Assembly (NCBI RefSeq): GCF_000184745.1
Contig: NC_014931.1
Coordinates: forward strand, 1,364,001-1,428,000
Direction: 5' to 3'
Length of the DNA: 64,000 bases
Origin: Variovorax paradoxus EPS
Lineage (GTDB): Bacteria > Pseudomonadota > Gammaproteobacteria > Burkholderiales > Burkholderiaceae_C
Part shown: piece after piece, positions 8,861 through 18,935 of the stretch
Numbering within the stretch: position 1 is the first letter of the stretch
Layout of the letters: each line of letters begins with the position of its first letter
The notes under the pieces: generated by a model
What the model saw: the letters and a program-made list of their open reading frames with translations, nothing else
Database searches by the model: none
What the model was told of the DNA's origin: nothing
Translations under genes and position numbers: made by a program

Positions 8861-10173
8861 ATACCACGACCCTCACGCTCAATGAAAGCTGGCTCTCGCG
8901 CCGCAACCTGTTCGACTGGGTGTTCGCGGCGCTGGTGCTGGCGGGCGGACTGTTCGCCTTCACCCGCTATGCGGGATCGATGGACTACTACGAGAAGCCG
9001 ATCCTCGCCGCCGCGGTGATCTCGATGATCGCCATCGGCTGGTTCTGGCGCCCGCTGCGGGTGCTGGCGATCGTGGTGGCCGCGGCCTCGCTGCTGGCAA
9101 TCACGTCGTATCAAGGGGACCTGGCGCGTGCCGACTCGGTGTTCTGGCTCAAGTACTTCCTCTCGAGCCAGTCGGCCATCCTCTGGATGAGCGTGCTGTT
9201 CTTCATGAGCACGGTCTTCTATTGGCTCGGCTTCTTCGGTGGCAAGCAGGCCGACACCTTCGACGCGATCGGGTCGCGCCTGGCCTGGGCTGCGGTGACG
9301 ATGGCGCTGATCGGCACGATGGTGCGCTGGTACGAGAGCCACCAACTCGGCCCGGACATCGGCCACATCCCGGTGAGCAACCTGTACGAAGTGTTCGTGC
9401 TGTTCTGCTGGCTGACGGCCGCGTTCTATCTCTATTTCGAAGAGCGCTACAACACGCGCGCGCTCGGCGCCTTCGTGATGCTGGTGGTGAGCGCCGCGGT
9501 CGGCTTTCTGCTCTGGTACACGATCGTGCGCGAGGCGCATGAAATCCAGCCGCTGGTGCCGGCCCTGCAGAGCTGGTGGATGAAGCTGCATGTGCCCGCC
9601 AACTTCATCGGCTACGGCACTTTCGCGCTCGCGGCCATGGTGGCGTTCGCCTACCTCATCAAGGAACAGGCCACCGAGACCCGCTGGTACAAGCTCACGC
9701 CGATCTGGCTCCTGGGCGTGGCGCTGTGCTTCGTGCCGGTGGCTTTCCGGCAGCGCGTGCAGGAAGCCGGCGGCAGCTATTGGGTGATCTACGCGGGCAT
9801 CTCGGCGCTGATCGCCGCGGGCATCCTGCTTGGGCGCAAGCGCATCGCGGCGCGCCTGCCGGCCAACGAGGTGCTTGACGACGTCATGTACAAGTCGATC
9901 ACCGTCGGCTTTGCCTTCTTCACCATCGCCACCGTGCTCGGTGCCCTGTGGGCGGCCGACGCCTGGGGCGGCTACTGGAGCTGGGATCCGAAGGAAACCT
10001 GGGCGCTGATCGTCTGGCTCAACTACGCGGCCTGGCTGCACATGCGGCTCGTGAAGGGCCTACGCGGCACGGTGGCCGCGTGGTGGGCCCTGGGCGGGCT
10101 GGCGGTGACCACCTTCGCTTTCCTGGGCGTGAACATGTTCCTGAGCGGGTTGCACAGCTACGGCACCCTGTAG
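8857..10173 (+). CDS. ccsA: Cytochrome c synthase subunit CcsA/ResC
   Basis: A polytopic inner-membrane haem-handling protein of 438 residues that partners ResB in system II. The tryptophan-rich WWD-type motif WGGYWSWDPKETWA starts near residue 370. Conserved histidines occur in the flanking helices (for example LHVPANFIGY and LHMRL). About ten hydrophobic segments can be traced. The ATG overlaps the resB stop (ATGA). It is followed by 116 bp containing a GC-rich hairpin (ACGCGCC/GGCGCGT, near 10210-10228) before msrP. Confidence 0.95.
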   Translation: MNTTTLTLNESWLSRRNLFDWVFAALVLAGGLFAFTRYAGSMDYYEKPILAAAVISMIAIGWFWRPLRVLAIVVAAASLLAITSYQGDLARADSVFWLKYFLSSQSAILWMSVLFFMSTVFYWLGFFGGKQADTFDAIGSRLAWAAVTMALIGTMVRWYESHQLGPDIGHIPVSNLYEVFVLFCWLTAAFYLYFEERYNTRALGAFVMLVVSAAVGFLLWYTIVREAHEIQPLVPALQSWWMKLHVPANFIGYGTFALAAMVAFAYLIKEQATETRWYKLTPIWLLGVALCFVPVAFRQRVQEAGGSYWVIYAGISALIAAGILLGRKRIAARLPANEVLDDVMYKSITVGFAFFTIATVLGALWAADAWGGYWSWDPKETWALIVWLNYAAWLHMRLVKGLRGTVAAWWALGGLAVTTFAFLGVNMFLSGLHSYGTL

Positions 10174-10289
10174 GCGCAGGCCCTCGGCCTTTCGCGAAGA
10201 ATTGAAACCACGCGCCGTGCCGGCGCGTAACCAAATCGGGGCGGCTCACGAACTACCCTGAGACCAACGATTCACGCGAAAGGCCTGTC

Positions 10290-11303
<1,014 letters not shown>

Positions 11304-11350
11304 GGCGGGCGCGCACCCCTGCTGCTCGCGGGGGGCGCGACCCGAACGCC

Positions 11351-12010
11351 ATGAACAAGCTGCTGCTCCATCCCGCCGCCAAGCCCCTCGTCTTTGTGCT
11401 GTGCCTGCTGCCGTTCGCGTGGCTGGCCTACGGCGTGGCCGTTGGAGAGTTGGGACCCAACCCTCAGGAATACTTGATCCGCGCGACCGGCGACTGGACG
11501 CTGCGCTTCATTTGCATCGTGCTGGCGGTGACGCCGCTGCGCGTCATCAGCAAATGGAACGCGCTTGCGCGCTTTCGCCGCATGCTGGGCCTGTTCGCGT
11601 ACTTCTACGTGGTGCTGCACCTCTTGTGCTACAGCGGGTTCGACATGGGTTTCGAGTGGGGCGAGATAGCCAAGGACATCGCCAAGCGGCCGTTCATCCT
11701 GGTGGGCTTCTCGGCCTTCGTGCTGCTGACGCCGCTCGCGGCCACCTCGTTCAATCGTGCGATCAAGGCGATGGGCGCGAAGCGCTGGCAGATGCTGCAC
11801 AAGCTGGTGTACGTAATCGCCGGCCTGGGCCTGCTGCACTTCTTCTGGATGCGGGCGGGCAAGAACAACTTTGCGGAAGTGTTCGTCTACGCCGCGATCA
11901 TCGCGGTGCTGCTGGGATGGCGCGTGTGGAACTACGCGAGCAAGCGGAAGGCGAAGATGGTACCTGCGGGTGCGCGCGGCGGCGAGAAGCCGCTGCGCAG
12001 CACCAGCTAG
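11351..12010 (+). CDS. msrQ: Haem-binding membrane subunit MsrQ
   Basis: MsrQ (formerly YedZ) is the inner-membrane b-type haem protein that feeds electrons from the quinone or flavin pool to MsrP. The 219-residue protein has about six hydrophobic segments. Candidate haem-ligand histidines lie in VVLHLLCYS, QMLHKLVY and LLHFFWMR. The C-terminus is basic and Gly/Arg rich. It directly follows msrP. Its TAG stop abuts the convergent lysA stop with no spacer, so the two transcripts must overlap at their 3' ends. Confidence 0.95.
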   Translation: MNKLLLHPAAKPLVFVLCLLPFAWLAYGVAVGELGPNPQEYLIRATGDWTLRFICIVLAVTPLRVISKWNALARFRRMLGLFAYFYVVLHLLCYSGFDMGFEWGEIAKDIAKRPFILVGFSAFVLLTPLAATSFNRAIKAMGAKRWQMLHKLVYVIAGLGLLHFFWMRAGKNNFAEVFVYAAIIAVLLGWRVWNYASKRKAKMVPAGARGGEKPLRSTS

Positions 12011-13279
12011 TCAGACCAGTTCGTTGCGCAGCTGGTCTTCCATCGTCTCGCGGCGACGGATCAGCGTGGCGCTCTGGCCGCTCACCAGCACTTCGGCTGC
12101 ACGCGGACGCGTGTTGTAGTTGCTGGACATGCTCATGCAGTACGCGCCCGCCGACAGCACTGCGAGCAGGTCGCCAGCCAGCACGTTGAGCGCGCGGTCG
12201 CGGCCGATCCAGTCACCGCTCTCGCAGACCGGACCGACCACGTCGTAGGTCGGTGCCTCGCCGGTGCGGATGCGCAGCGGCACGATCTTCTGGAAGGCCT
12301 GGTACATCGCGGGGCGCGGCAGGTCGTTCATCGCCGCATCGACGATGCAGAAATTCTTGTCTTCGCCGGGCTTGGTGTAGAGCACCTCGGTCACGCACAC
12401 GCCCGCGTTGCCGACCAGCGAGCGGCCGGGTTCGATGACGAGCTTGCGCGCGCCGAAGCCACGCGCGTCGAGCTTGGCGAGCAACTGCTGCCAGAGGTCA
12501 TCGGCCTTGGGCGGCACTTCGCCGTTGTAGTCGATGCCCAGGCCACCGCCGAAGTCCAGGTGATGGATCGGCACGCCGGCCGCCTCGATGGCCTCGACCA
12601 GGTCGAGGATGCGGTCGCAGGCATCCAGGTACGGGGAGGCTTCGGTGATCTGCGAACCGATGTGGCAATCGATGCCGACCACTTCGAGGCCCGGCAACCT
12701 GGCGGCATGGCGATAAGCCTCGACAGCGCGGTCATGCGCAATGCCGAACTTGTTGCCCTTGAGACCGGTGGAAATGTAGGGATGCGTCTTCGGATCGACG
12801 TTCGGATTGATGCGGATGCTGATCGGTGCACGGCCGCCTTCAGCCAAAGCCACTTCGTTCAGCACGTCGAGTTCGGCTTCGCTCTCGACGTTGAAGCAGG
12901 CGATGCCGGCGGCGAGGGCCTGGCGCATTTCCGCGCGGGTCTTGCCGACGCCCGAAAAGATGATCTTCTTCGGATCAGCGCCGACAGCCAGCACGCGGGC
13001 AAGCTCGCCGCCAGAGACGATGTCGAACCCGCAGCCCGCTTCGGCGAATACGCGCAGCACGCCGAGCGACGAGTTGGCCTTCATCGCGTAGCAGATCAGG
13101 GCGTCTCGGCCTTCGAAGCCCCGCTGGTAGGCGGCCAGCGCGTCGAGCATCCATTGCTTCGAATACACGAACAGCGGCGTGCCGTGTTCACGCGCCAAGG
13201 CATCGAGGGCGAGCCCTTCGACATGAAGGGCGCCGTCACGGTGGGCGATATGGGGATGGCCGGGGAGGGAGGCGTTCAT
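12011..13279 (-). CDS. lysA: Diaminopimelate decarboxylase
   Basis: PLP-dependent enzyme converting meso-diaminopimelate to L-lysine, the last step of lysine synthesis. The 422-residue protein is a fold-III decarboxylase: the PLP lysine is Lys67 in YAMKANS, GIDCHIGSQ and the glycine loop LDFGGGLGIDY bind the phosphate, and PVCESGD near the C-terminus carries the partner-subunit catalytic cysteine. The ATG at 13279 shares one base with the stop of the upstream lptM gene, so the two are coupled. An upstream in-frame extension exists but runs through lptM in another frame and is not credible. Confidence 0.97.
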   Translation of the reverse strand: MNASLPGHPHIAHRDGALHVEGLALDALAREHGTPLFVYSKQWMLDALAAYQRGFEGRDALICYAMKANSSLGVLRVFAEAGCGFDIVSGGELARVLAVGADPKKIIFSGVGKTRAEMRQALAAGIACFNVESEAELDVLNEVALAEGGRAPISIRINPNVDPKTHPYISTGLKGNKFGIAHDRAVEAYRHAARLPGLEVVGIDCHIGSQITEASPYLDACDRILDLVEAIEAAGVPIHHLDFGGGLGIDYNGEVPPKADDLWQQLLAKLDARGFGARKLVIEPGRSLVGNAGVCVTEVLYTKPGEDKNFCIVDAAMNDLPRPAMYQAFQKIVPLRIRTGEAPTYDVVGPVCESGDWIGRDRALNVLAGDLLAVLSAGAYCMSMSSNYNTRPRAAEVLVSGQSATLIRRRETMEDQLRNELV

Positions 13280-13548
13280 CACTTGGGCGCTCCGTTGCCG
13301 GTGGTGGCTGCGGCCGGCGCGCTGCTGGCGGCGGCAGGCTTGGGTGCCGCTTGGCTGGAAGACGCGCTGGAGTCGCCGGGGGTGATCAATTGCGGCAAGG
13401 TGGCCCGCTGGGCCGCTGCCGGATCGTTCGGCAGGTACAACGCACCGCGCTGGCCGCAGGCTGCGAGCCCGGCGGCCGCAGCGGCGATGCAAACCATGAG
13501 CACAGTGCGGCCGCGGGCGGTCACTAGAATTTGGCGAACATTCAACAT
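13279..13548 (-). CDS. lptM: LptM-family small lipoprotein
   Basis: An 89-residue lipoprotein. A short basic N-terminus and hydrophobic stretch lead to the lipobox GLAAC with lipidated Cys31, directly followed by GQRGALYLP. That signature matches LptM (YifL), which helps the LPS translocon LptD mature in the outer membrane. The rest is Ala/Ser/Pro rich. It lies upstream of lysA and overlaps its start by one base, a common arrangement in betaproteobacteria. A TACAAT -10 box ends 6 nt before the ATG, so the mRNA is probably leaderless. Confidence 0.85.
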   Translation of the reverse strand: MLNVRQILVTARGRTVLMVCIAAAAAGLAACGQRGALYLPNDPAAAQRATLPQLITPGDSSASSSQAAPKPAAASSAPAAATTGNGAPK

Positions 13549-13560
13549 GGCGAAATTGTA
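13525..13560. promoter_or_regulatory. Compact divergent promoters of lptM-lysA and cyaY
   Basis: For cyaY, TAGAAT lies on the plus strand at 13525-13530, inside lptM codons, giving a leader of about 24 nt. For lptM, TACAAT lies on the minus strand at 13560-13555, giving a start of transcription at or next to the ATG. The lptM -10 box abuts the cyaY ATG. The two transcripts would overlap at their 5' ends. Confidence 0.5.
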
Positions 13561-13893
13561 ATGACCGACACCGAGTACATGGACCGCGCCGAAGCCGCGC
13601 TTGCTGCGATCGAGCGAGCCTGCGATCGCATCAACGACGCGACCGACGCCGATCTCGACAACCAGCGGGTGGGCGGGATGATCACGATTTCCTTCCAGAA
13701 CGGGAGCCAGCTGATCGTGAACCTGCAGAAGCCGCTGCAGGAGATCTGGCTGGCCGCGCGGTCCGGTGGCTATCACTACCGGCATGACGGCCAGGCCTGG
13801 GTCGACACCAAGACGGGCGAGGAATTTTTCGACAATCTCTCGCGCGAGGCCACGCTGCAGGCAGGCCAGCCGCTGGAGTTCGCGGCCGGCTGA
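13561..13893 (+). CDS. cyaY: Frataxin-like iron donor CyaY
   Basis: CyaY binds iron and modulates Fe-S cluster assembly on the IscS/IscU machinery. At 110 residues it has the bacterial frataxin size. It shows an acidic first helix ([20 protein letters not shown], ending in acidic residues DATDADLD), then the beta-sheet core with [22 protein letters not shown] and the [16 protein letters not shown] segment, and a C-terminal helix. An in-frame upstream GTG would add 10 residues that overlap lptM; the ATG at 13561 fits the family. It converges on the PBP1a gene with 10 bp between stops. Confidence 0.95.
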   Translation: MTDTEYMDRAEAALAAIERACDRINDATDADLDNQRVGGMITISFQNGSQLIVNLQKPLQEIWLAARSGGYHYRHDGQAWVDTKTGEEFFDNLSREATLQAGQPLEFAAG

Positions 13894-13903
13894 TCGCTCC
13901 GCG

Positions 13904-16315
13904 TCAGTTCCGGAACAGATCGAGGATGCGGTTGCGCTCCTCCGGCGGTGCCGGCGGGCTCACCGGCGCGCCGGTCAGGGCCTCGACCGGTGCGACGGGC
14001 GCGGCAGCTTCCACGCCGAGTGTCGCGACACCGCGGCCCGGCGCGTAGTCGTCGTAGTACCACTCGCCGCCGACGTTCACGATGCCCGAGGGCGGCGTGG
14101 TCGACAGGTCGGTCACGGGCACGCCCTTGAGGGCGGTTTCCATGTAGTTGATCCAGATCGGGAGGCTCAGGCCGCCGCCGGTTTCGCGGTCGCCCAGGTT
14201 GCGTGGCGTGTCGTAGCCGATCCATGAGATGGCCGTCATCGTCGGCTGGAAGCCCGCGAACCACGCATCGAGCGAGTCGTTGGTGGTGCCGGTCTTGCCG
14301 TAGAGGTCGACTCGCTTGAGCATGGCCTGCGCCTTCGCGGCGGTGCCGGCGCGGGCCACGGAATTGAGCAGCGTGTCCATGATGAAGGCGTTGCGTTGGG
14401 GGATGGCGCGGTTCGCCTCGTTCAGCAGCGAGGGCTGCTTGTCGACCAGGAGCTTGTCCTTGTGGTCGGTGATGCGGGTCACGAGGTACGGATTGACGCG
14501 GTATCCGCCATTGGCGAACACCGAGTAGCCCACCGCCATCTGCATCGGCGTGACAGCGCCGGCGCCCAGCGCCATCGGCAGATAGGCGGGATGCTTGTCC
14601 TTGTCGAAGCCGAAGTTGGTGATCCAGTCCTGCGCATAGCGGGTGCCGATGGATTGCAGGATGCGGATCGACACCAGGTTCTTCGACTTCATCAGCGCCG
14701 TGCGCATCGACATCGGGCCGTCGTAGCCGCCGCCGTAGTTCTTCGGCTCCCAGGGCTGGCCGCCGGTGGTGCCGGCATCGAAGAAGAGCGGACCGTCGTT
14801 GATGACCGTGGCAGGGGTGAAACCCTTCTCGAGCGCCGCCGAGTAGATGAACGGCTTGAAGCTCGATCCCGGCTGGCGCCAGGCCTGCGTGACGTGGTTG
14901 AACTTGTTCTTGCCGAAATCGAAGCCGCCGACCAGCGCCTTGATGGCGCCGTCGCGTGGGTCCATGGCGATGAACGCGCCTTCCACTTCAGGCAGTTGCG
15001 TGATTTCCCAGGTGTTCTTGGGCGTCTTCACCACGCGGATCACCGCGCCGCGGCGGATCTTGATGTTGGGCGGCGCCTTGTCGGAGAGCCCGGACTGCGC
15101 GGGCTTGAGGCCTTCGCCGGTGATCTGCACCGGATCGCCGTTGCCGCGCACCGCATTGATTTCCTTGGCATTGGCCTTGAGCACCACCGCGGCCATCACG
15201 TCGCCGTTGTCCGGATGGTCGGTCAGCGCGTCGTCGACGGCTTCGTCCAGGTCCTTGGGGTCGTTGGGCAGGTCGACGAACTTCTCGGGGCCACGGTAGA
15301 TCTGGCGGCGCTCGTAATCCATGATGCCCTTGCGCAGCGCCTTGTAGGCAGCAGCCTGGTCGGCCGCGACCAGCGAGGTGTAGACCTTCAGGCCGCGCGT
15401 GTAGGTGCTGTCGCCGTACTGCGCATACATGAGCTGGCGCACGGTTTCGGCGACGTACTCGGCGTGCAGGCGGTTCGGATCGGCAGCGTCGCGCAGGTGC
15501 AGTTCTTCCTTCTTGGCTTCGGCCGCCTGCTCGGCGGTGATGAAGCCGGCTTCCTGCATGCGGTCGATCACATAGAACTGGCGGCCGCGCGCGCGCTGCG
15601 GGTTGTTGACCGGGTTGTTCGCGCCCGGCGCCTTCGGCAGGCCGGCCAGCATGGCGGCTTCCGCGATCGTCAGGTCCTGCAGCGGTTTGCCGAAATACGC
15701 TTCCGACGCGGCGGCGAAACCGTAGGCGCGATTGCCCAGGTAGATCTGGTTTAGGTAGATCTCGAAGATCTGGTCCTTGCTGAGCAGGTGCTCCAGCTTG
15801 AAGGTCAGCAGCACCTCGTAGACCTTGCGGGTCAGCGTCTTCTCGGAGCTCAGGTAGACATTGCGCGCCACCTGCATCGTGATGGTCGAGGCGCCCTGGC
15901 TCTTCACGCGGTTCAGGTTGGCGAGGCCAGCGCGAACCATGCCCTTGTAGTCGACGCCGCCGTGGTCATAGAAGCGCGCGTCCTCGGCGGCGAGCACCGC
16001 GTCCTTCACCACCTTGGGAATGGCGGCGATCGGCGTGAGGTTGCGGCGCTCTTCGCCGAACTCGCCGATCAGCGTGCCTTCGGCGGAAAAAACCCGCAGC
16101 GGCAGCTTGGGCCGGTAGTCGGAGAGTTCCGAGATGTCCGGCAGGTTCGGATAGGCAACAGCCAGCGCCACCGCGACCACGCAGAGGACCGACAGCACAC
16201 CGGCCGCGGCAATGCCGAGCCCCCACAACACGAAGCGCAGCAGCCATTTGAGCCAGGCTGGGCGTGCGGGAGGAGGGGTCTTGGCTGGCCCTTTGGGGCG
16301 TGAAGTTTCTTGCAT
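13904..16315 (-). CDS. mrcA: Penicillin-binding protein 1A
   Basis: Bifunctional peptidoglycan glycosyltransferase and transpeptidase of 803 residues. A proline-rich cytoplasmic tail and one membrane helix (about residues 25-50) precede the glycosyltransferase domain, with catalytic Glu in the AAEDARFYDH motif and GASTITMQ. An OB-like insert follows. The transpeptidase domain has the active-site Ser in PGSSFKP and the KTGTT box in YGKTGTTND. The ATG at 16315 is preferred over the in-frame GTG at 16333, because a TATAAT -10 at about 16344-16339 would place the transcript start at the GTG. Divergent from pilM, as is usual in betaproteobacteria. Confidence 0.95.
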   Translation of the reverse strand: MQETSRPKGPAKTPPPARPAWLKWLLRFVLWGLGIAAAGVLSVLCVVAVALAVAYPNLPDISELSDYRPKLPLRVFSAEGTLIGEFGEERRNLTPIAAIPKVVKDAVLAAEDARFYDHGGVDYKGMVRAGLANLNRVKSQGASTITMQVARNVYLSSEKTLTRKVYEVLLTFKLEHLLSKDQIFEIYLNQIYLGNRAYGFAAASEAYFGKPLQDLTIAEAAMLAGLPKAPGANNPVNNPQRARGRQFYVIDRMQEAGFITAEQAAEAKKEELHLRDAADPNRLHAEYVAETVRQLMYAQYGDSTYTRGLKVYTSLVAADQAAAYKALRKGIMDYERRQIYRGPEKFVDLPNDPKDLDEAVDDALTDHPDNGDVMAAVVLKANAKEINAVRGNGDPVQITGEGLKPAQSGLSDKAPPNIKIRRGAVIRVVKTPKNTWEITQLPEVEGAFIAMDPRDGAIKALVGGFDFGKNKFNHVTQAWRQPGSSFKPFIYSAALEKGFTPATVINDGPLFFDAGTTGGQPWEPKNYGGGYDGPMSMRTALMKSKNLVSIRILQSIGTRYAQDWITNFGFDKDKHPAYLPMALGAGAVTPMQMAVGYSVFANGGYRVNPYLVTRITDHKDKLLVDKQPSLLNEANRAIPQRNAFIMDTLLNSVARAGTAAKAQAMLKRVDLYGKTGTTNDSLDAWFAGFQPTMTAISWIGYDTPRNLGDRETGGGLSLPIWINYMETALKGVPVTDLSTTPPSGIVNVGGEWYYDDYAPGRGVATLGVEAAAPVAPVEALTGAPVSPPAPPEERNRILDLFRN

Positions 16316-16554
16316 GAGGGCCCGGAGAGTCACCCGACATTATAAAAAGCCGTCCCTTCGGCTGCGGTTCGATCTTTGCTGTCTCGCACAGTCCTAATTC
16401 GAAAGTTACAGAATGCGGCTTTGACGTCAGGTTTTGACAACGTTTTGCCGTTTTGTCCCCCTTGGTCGCTTGGTTGGTACAACGCCTGCTGCTAGAGTGC
16501 AACCGAACGCATATTTTTCCATTGGTTACAAATACAGGGGGAGAGGGACCTAAC
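16316..16554. promoter_or_regulatory. mrcA-pilM divergent control region
   Basis: 239 bp between mrcA and pilM. For mrcA a TATAAT -10 is visible on the minus strand (16344-16339). Towards pilM there is a perfect 8-bp palindrome TGACGTCA (16422-16429), then three direct copies of GTTTTG at 16431, 16442 and 16450, the first including TTGACA. TAGAGT at about 16493 is a possible pilM -10. The pilM ribosome site GGGAGAGGGA lies just before its TTG start. Assignment of these elements to a regulator is not possible from sequence alone. Confidence 0.4.
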
Positions 16555-17634
16555 TTGGCTGCTCTTGGATCATTGTTTCGTCGTCAAAACGCCCCCTTGC
16601 TTGGGCTGGATGTCAGTTCGTCCAGCGTCAAGCTGGTAGAGCTCGGCCGCGAGGCCAGCGGCAAGCTGGTTCTGGAGCGCTGTGCCATCGAACCCCTGGA
16701 ACGCGGTTGGATCACCGACGGCAACGTCGAGAAGTTCGATGAGGTGGCCGAGGCCGTCCGGCGCGTCGTGCGCAAGAGCGGCACCAAGACGCGCAACGTC
16801 GCGCTCGCGCTGCCGCCTTCTGCGGTGATCACCAAGAAGATCATTCTTCCCGGTGGCATGAGCGAGCAGGAACTCGAGATCCAGGTCGAATCCGAAGCCA
16901 ACCAGTACATTCCCTTCTCGCTGGACGAGGTGAGCCTCGACTTCTGCGTCACGGGCCCCAGCACCTCGTCCGCCGGCGATGTGGAAGTGCTGATCGCCGC
17001 CTCCCGCAAGGAAAAGGTCCAGGACCGCGAAGGCCTGGCCGAAGCGGCGGGGCTGAAGGCCATGATCCTGGACGTCGAGTCCTATGCCTCGCGCCTCGCG
17101 ACCGCGCGCCTGATCGAGCAGCTGCCCGGCAAGGGCGTGGATTCGATCGTGGCGCTGTTCGAAGTCGGCGCCTTCACCACCAGCATGCAGGTGCTGCGTA
17201 ACCAGGAGGTGCTGTATGACCGCGACCAGGCCTTCGGTGGTGCGCAGTTGACCCAGCTGATCGTCCGCCAGTACGGCTTTTCCGCTGAGGAAGCCGAAGC
17301 CAAGAAACGCAGCGGCGATCTGCCCGATGACTACGGCTCGGGCGTGCTCAAGCCCTTCGTGGAAAGCATCGCGCAGGAAATCGCGCGTGCGCTGCAGTTC
17401 TTCTTCACCAGCACGCCGCACAACCGGGTCGACTATGTGTTGCTGGCCGGCGGTTCGTCGTCGCTGCCGGGCCTGACCAGTGCCGTCACCCGCCAGACCT
17501 CTTTTGCCTGCTCGCTCGTCAATCCGTTCGACGGCATGGACTTCGGGCCGAGCATCCGCGAGAAGAAGGTGCGGCGTGAAGCGCCTTCGTACCTGACCTC
17601 TTGCGGCCTTGCCATGCGGAGATTCCTGCAGTGA
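16555..17634 (+). CDS. pilM: Type IV pilus assembly ATPase-like protein PilM
   Basis: PilM is an actin-like cytoplasmic protein that binds the PilN N-terminus and forms the inner-membrane alignment complex of type IV pili. The 359-residue protein begins LGSLFRRQNAPLLGLDVSSS, with the actin-type phosphate-1 loop LDVSSSSVKLVEL. It also has EVGAFTTSM and the adenosine-binding LAGGSSSLPGL. I choose the TTG at 16555 because GGGAGAGGGA precedes it at good spacing and the protein then begins exactly where the family does; an in-frame ATG at 16453 would add 34 poorly conserved residues. First gene of pilMNOPQ. Confidence 0.95.
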   Translation: MAALGSLFRRQNAPLLGLDVSSSSVKLVELGREASGKLVLERCAIEPLERGWITDGNVEKFDEVAEAVRRVVRKSGTKTRNVALALPPSAVITKKIILPGGMSEQELEIQVESEANQYIPFSLDEVSLDFCVTGPSTSSAGDVEVLIAASRKEKVQDREGLAEAAGLKAMILDVESYASRLATARLIEQLPGKGVDSIVALFEVGAFTTSMQVLRNQEVLYDRDQAFGGAQLTQLIVRQYGFSAEEAEAKKRSGDLPDDYGSGVLKPFVESIAQEIARALQFFFTSTPHNRVDYVLLAGGSSSLPGLTSAVTRQTSFACSLVNPFDGMDFGPSIREKKVRREAPSYLTSCGLAMRRFLQ

Positions 17635-18251
17635 TCCTCATCAATCTGCTTCCGCACCGCGAAGCCGCACGCAAGCGGCGTCGCGAAGCTTTCTATGGAA
17701 CCCTCGGCGGCGCTGCGCTGCTGGGCGGCTTGATCGCAGGCCTCGGTTACCTCTGGTTCGAAGCGCAAATTTCGACCCAGCAATCGAAGAACAGCTTCCT
17801 GCAGGCCGAGATCAAGAAGCTCGAGGTCGAGATCAAGGAAATCTCGACGCTGCAGGAAGAAATTGCGGCTCTGCGCGCGCGTCAACAGGCGGTCGAAGAC
17901 CTGCAGGGCGACCGCAACCTGCCCGTGCACCTGCTCAATGAACTGGTCCGGCAACTGCCCGACGGCGTCTACCTCACCACCATGAAGCAGGACAACCAGA
18001 CCGTCACGCTGCAAGGCATGGCGCAGTCGAACGAGCGCGTGTCCGAGCTGCTTCGCAACCTGGGCAACAACAGCCCGTGGCTGGTGAAGCCGGAGCTGGT
18101 CGAAATCACTTCGACGACGGTCAATCTGAGCCAGCGCGACCAGCGCCGCGTCGCGAATTTCACGATGAAGATCGGCCTGAAGCGGCCGACCGATGCGCAG
18201 AAGGCCGCAGCCGACAAGGCATTGGCTGCAGCGGCACAGGCCAAGGGGTAA
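17631..18251 (+). CDS. pilN: Type IV pilus assembly protein PilN
   Basis: Bitopic inner-membrane protein of 206 residues. The short cytoplasmic N-terminus, INLLPHREA, is the conserved PilM-binding motif. A membrane helix (about 23-45) follows, then a periplasmic coiled coil (ISTQQSKNSFLQ to QQAVEDL) and a ferredoxin-like domain. It pairs with PilO. The GTG at 17631 overlaps the pilM stop (GTGA) and puts the INLLP motif at residue 4, as expected. The tail is Ala/Lys rich. Confidence 0.95.
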   Translation: MILINLLPHREAARKRRREAFYGTLGGAALLGGLIAGLGYLWFEAQISTQQSKNSFLQAEIKKLEVEIKEISTLQEEIAALRARQQAVEDLQGDRNLPVHLLNELVRQLPDGVYLTTMKQDNQTVTLQGMAQSNERVSELLRNLGNNSPWLVKPELVEITSTTVNLSQRDQRRVANFTMKIGLKRPTDAQKAAADKALAAAAQAKG

Positions 18252-18257
18252 TCGATC

Positions 18258-18935
18258 ATGGCAAGCAATCGCCCCTCCCAAAAAGTAGACATGGCCGCTG
18301 TACTGCGCAGCGCCGGCGACCAGTTCCGCGGACTCAATCCGAACGACCCGTCGATGTGGCCGGCAGTGCCGCGCTATGCCCTGTGCCTGGCCGTGACCGC
18401 GCTCGTGCTCGTGGCGCTGTGGTTCGTCTGGCTCACCAACTCCAATGACCAGCTCGAGAGCGAGCGCGCCCAGGAAGTGACGCTCAAGGCCGACTACCAG
18501 AAGAAGGTCGCGCAGGCAGCCAATCTCGATCTGCTGAAGAAGCAGCGCGAGCAGGTGCAGCAATATGTGACCCTGCTTGAGAAGCAGTTGCCCAGCAAGG
18601 CCGAAATGGACGCGCTGCTCTCGGACATCAACCAGGCAGGGCTCGGCCGAAGCCTGCAGTTCGAGCTGTTCCGCCCCGGTTCGATATCGGTCAAGGACTA
18701 TTACGCCGAGCTTCCGATTGCCGTTCGCGTGACGGGGCGCTACCACGACATGGGTGCTTTCGCCGCCGACGTTGCCAGCCTCTCGCGCATCGTGACGCTC
18801 AACAACGTGACGATCACGCCGCAAAAGGACAAGGACGTGCTGACGATGGACGCCACCGCGCGCACCTTCCGCTATCTCGATGAAGACGAGCGGGCCGCCC
18901 AGAAACGCGCCACGGCGCCGAAGGCGAAGAAATGA
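18258..18935 (+). CDS. pilO: Type IV pilus assembly protein PilO
   Basis: Inner-membrane partner of PilN, 225 residues, linking the inner-membrane platform to PilP. It has a cytoplasmic N-terminus of about 40 residues, one membrane helix near residues 40-60 (YALCLAVTALVLVALWFVWL), then a periplasmic coiled coil (LESERAQE to LLEKQLPSK) and a ferredoxin-like core containing FRPGSISVKDYYAELPIAV. The tail is basic. It starts 6 nt after pilN and overlaps pilP by 4 nt. Confidence 0.95.
   Translation: MASNRPSQKVDMAAVLRSAGDQFRGLNPNDPSMWPAVPRYALCLAVTALVLVALWFVWLTNSNDQLESERAQEVTLKADYQKKVAQAANLDLLKKQREQVQQYVTLLEKQLPSKAEMDALLSDINQAGLGRSLQFELFRPGSISVKDYYAELPIAVRVTGRYHDMGAFAADVASLSRIVTLNNVTITPQKDKDVLTMDATARTFRYLDEDERAAQKRATAPKAKK

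Noticed and set aside
11304..11350. GC-rich hairpin between msrP and msrQ as a terminator
   Set aside because: No T-run follows, and the two genes form a conserved operon.
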